A DNA stretch of 5,167 nucleotides from Eubacteriales bacterium. Its GTDB lineage: Bacteria > Bacillota > Clostridia > Peptostreptococcales > Anaerovoracaceae. Within the stretch, counting starts at the first letter, position 1; every line of letters begins with the position of its first letter. Where the stretch lies: assembly GCA_028702415.1 (NCBI GenBank), contig JAQVOT010000102.1, forward strand, positions 1 to 5,167, read 5' to 3'. The notes below the pieces were generated by a model. That model searched no databases. It worked only from the letters and a program-made list of their open reading frames with translations, and had not been told where the DNA came from. The position numbers were made by a program, and so were the translations under genes. Below, piece after piece: positions 4,258 to 5,167 of the stretch.

Positions 4258-5034
4258 TTATCTCCGTACTTTATAAGTCACCAGCACTCCTGCAACACTG
4301 AGCATCATCAGTATAAAGAAAAGGCCAAGATAGGCATCATCCCCCGTATCCGGCGAATCATCACTACCAGGTTCTGCACCGGTTCCATCATCGGAATCTG
4401 CTTCCACATCCTCATTTCCGTCAGGATTCTGACCATTCTCATCGTCCCCAGCCACAACTGTAGCCGTTGTACTGGCACTATCCAATACTCCATTGGCGTC
4501 CTTGAATTCCGCAATGTTGGTAATTTTGCTACCTATAGGAGCCGCATCAGCTACTTTGGCGTTGACTGTAAGTTCAACAGTCTCTCCCGGGCAGATATAA
4601 TATCCCTCGTCTTTATGAATGACAGACAGCGTGATATTGTTTCCATCTCGGCTGAAAGCCGAATCCATATTGTGACCAGCATTTGATGTCAGACTCACGC
4701 TGTGGCTAACATACTCTAAGTTTGTCGGCAGTAGATCCTCAATACTAAAATATGGAATCAAACCCTCACCATCCACAATGGCAGCTGTAATCGTATCACC
4801 GGCCTCACCGTTAGCCATCGGCAGAAGCTCACCGTCATCATCATCCGGAACAGTAGCCGTAATCGTATACGTAATCGTCTCCCCGGGCTTTACCTTCTCG
4901 GGGCCGGTTTTAGTTCCGCTTACGCTAGAATTTCCTATCTCGCCTTCACCAAAAACAAAACACGGCATCATCGCCCACATGCTCATGCAGAGGCAAAGTG
5001 ATGCCACAATAATTTTTCCGCGGATATTCTTCAT
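4258..5034 (-). CDS. Secreted, sortase-anchored surface protein with DUF11/isopeptide-like domain
   Basis: This 258-residue protein has the complete plan of a Gram-positive wall protein. A signal peptide covers residues 1 to about 29 (MKNIRGK, then a hydrophobic core ending CFVFGE). A single beta-rich domain (about 38-195) has VKPGETITYTITATVP and LLPTNLEYVSHSVSL, resembling DUF11 or fimbrial isopeptide-forming domains. A very acidic linker, rich in D, E, G and P, covers 196-226. The sorting signal is SPDTG (227-231), a membrane segment (about 235-253) and the tail KVRR. SPxTG-type signals are known for the class B sortase of Clostridioides difficile; the matching sortase is not in the window. 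With one domain it is short for a pilin and more likely a small wall adhesin or pilus accessory protein; this is inference. GAGGAG lies six bases before the ATG, and the promoter is at 5096-5124. The gene converges on rbr. Confidence 0.88.
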   Translation of the reverse strand: MKNIRGKIIVASLCLCMSMWAMMPCFVFGEGEIGNSSVSGTKTGPEKVKPGETITYTITATVPDDDDGELLPMANGEAGDTITAAIVDGEGLIPYFSIEDLLPTNLEYVSHSVSLTSNAGHNMDSAFSRDGNNITLSVIHKDEGYYICPGETVELTVNAKVADAAPIGSKITNIAEFKDANGVLDSASTTATVVAGDDENGQNPDGNEDVEADSDDGTGAEPGSDDSPDTGDDAYLGLFFILMMLSVAGVLVTYKVRR

Positions 5035-5095
5035 AACAAACTCCTCAATATTTCACGAAAATAAACAATCCAAACAGAATATTCAAATTTGTAAT

Positions 5096-5124
5096 ATTAT
5101 ACAAAATAATAATTTCTGTTTCAA
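5096..5124 (-). promoter_or_regulatory. Near-consensus sigma-A promoter of the surface-protein gene
   Basis: On the minus strand TTGAAA (5124-5119) and TATAAT (5101-5096) are exactly 17 bp apart. The predicted start near 5089 gives a leader of about 55 nt with GAGGAG before the ATG at 5034. It is the best promoter match in the window and suggests strong or constitutive expression. Confidence 0.8.
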
Positions 5125-5160
5125 GCAAGGAATTCTTCTGCATGTCATGACTCTATAGGT

Positions 5161-5166
5161 TATAAT
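5161..5166 (+). promoter_or_regulatory. TATAAT at right edge, possible promoter of a following gene
   Basis: A perfect TATAAT lies at 5161-5166, just before the window ends. No convincing -35 stands 16-18 bp upstream; a self-complementary GTCATGAC (5144-5151) lies in that area. Without downstream sequence this stays a guess. Confidence 0.25.
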
Positions 5167-5167
5167 A

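Overview
The window looks like a piece of chromosome from a strictly anaerobic, moderately AT-rich Gram-positive bacterium of the Clostridia/Eubacteriales type. The clues are strong AGGAGG ribosome binding sites, promoters of the housekeeping (sigma-A) type, a desulfoferrodoxin-rubrerythrin pair for coping with oxygen in an anaerobe, and a surface protein with a sortase-type SPDTG wall-sorting signal. The lineage is inferred from these traits; no rRNA or other taxonomic marker is present.

Layout. At 1-191 (minus) lies the first 63 codons of an AMP-forming acyl-CoA synthetase/ligase, cut by the left edge. Divergent from it, across 113 bp packed with inverted repeats, is a LysR-type regulator (305-1273, plus). 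This is the usual arrangement of a LysR regulator next to its target. Positions 1274-1863 hold no convincing protein gene. Instead, the minus strand carries what looks like a complete transcription unit for a large structured RNA of about 390 nt (about 1696 to 1305), with its own promoter, many mutually compatible helices, a candidate pseudoknot and an intrinsic terminator. I could not assign it to a known RNA family. Divergent from it is a plus-strand pair: a DUF554 membrane protein (1864-2544) and an Ogt-type O6-alkylguanine-DNA alkyltransferase (2570-3070).

A separate promoter then drives a tight two-gene operon, desulfoferrodoxin (3225-3599) and rubrerythrin (3614-4162). The pair fits the standard anaerobe route of superoxide to hydrogen peroxide to water. 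A strong bidirectional terminator (4197-4233) separates it from a convergent minus-strand gene (5034-4258) for a secreted, sortase-anchored protein with a DUF11/isopeptide-like domain. That gene has a near-consensus promoter at 5096-5124. The window ends in a TATAAT-like sequence that may begin another plus-strand unit.

The most interesting element is the structured RNA. Its helices contain G-U pairs that would be A-C mismatches on the other strand, which independently supports the minus-strand orientation indicated by promoter and terminator.
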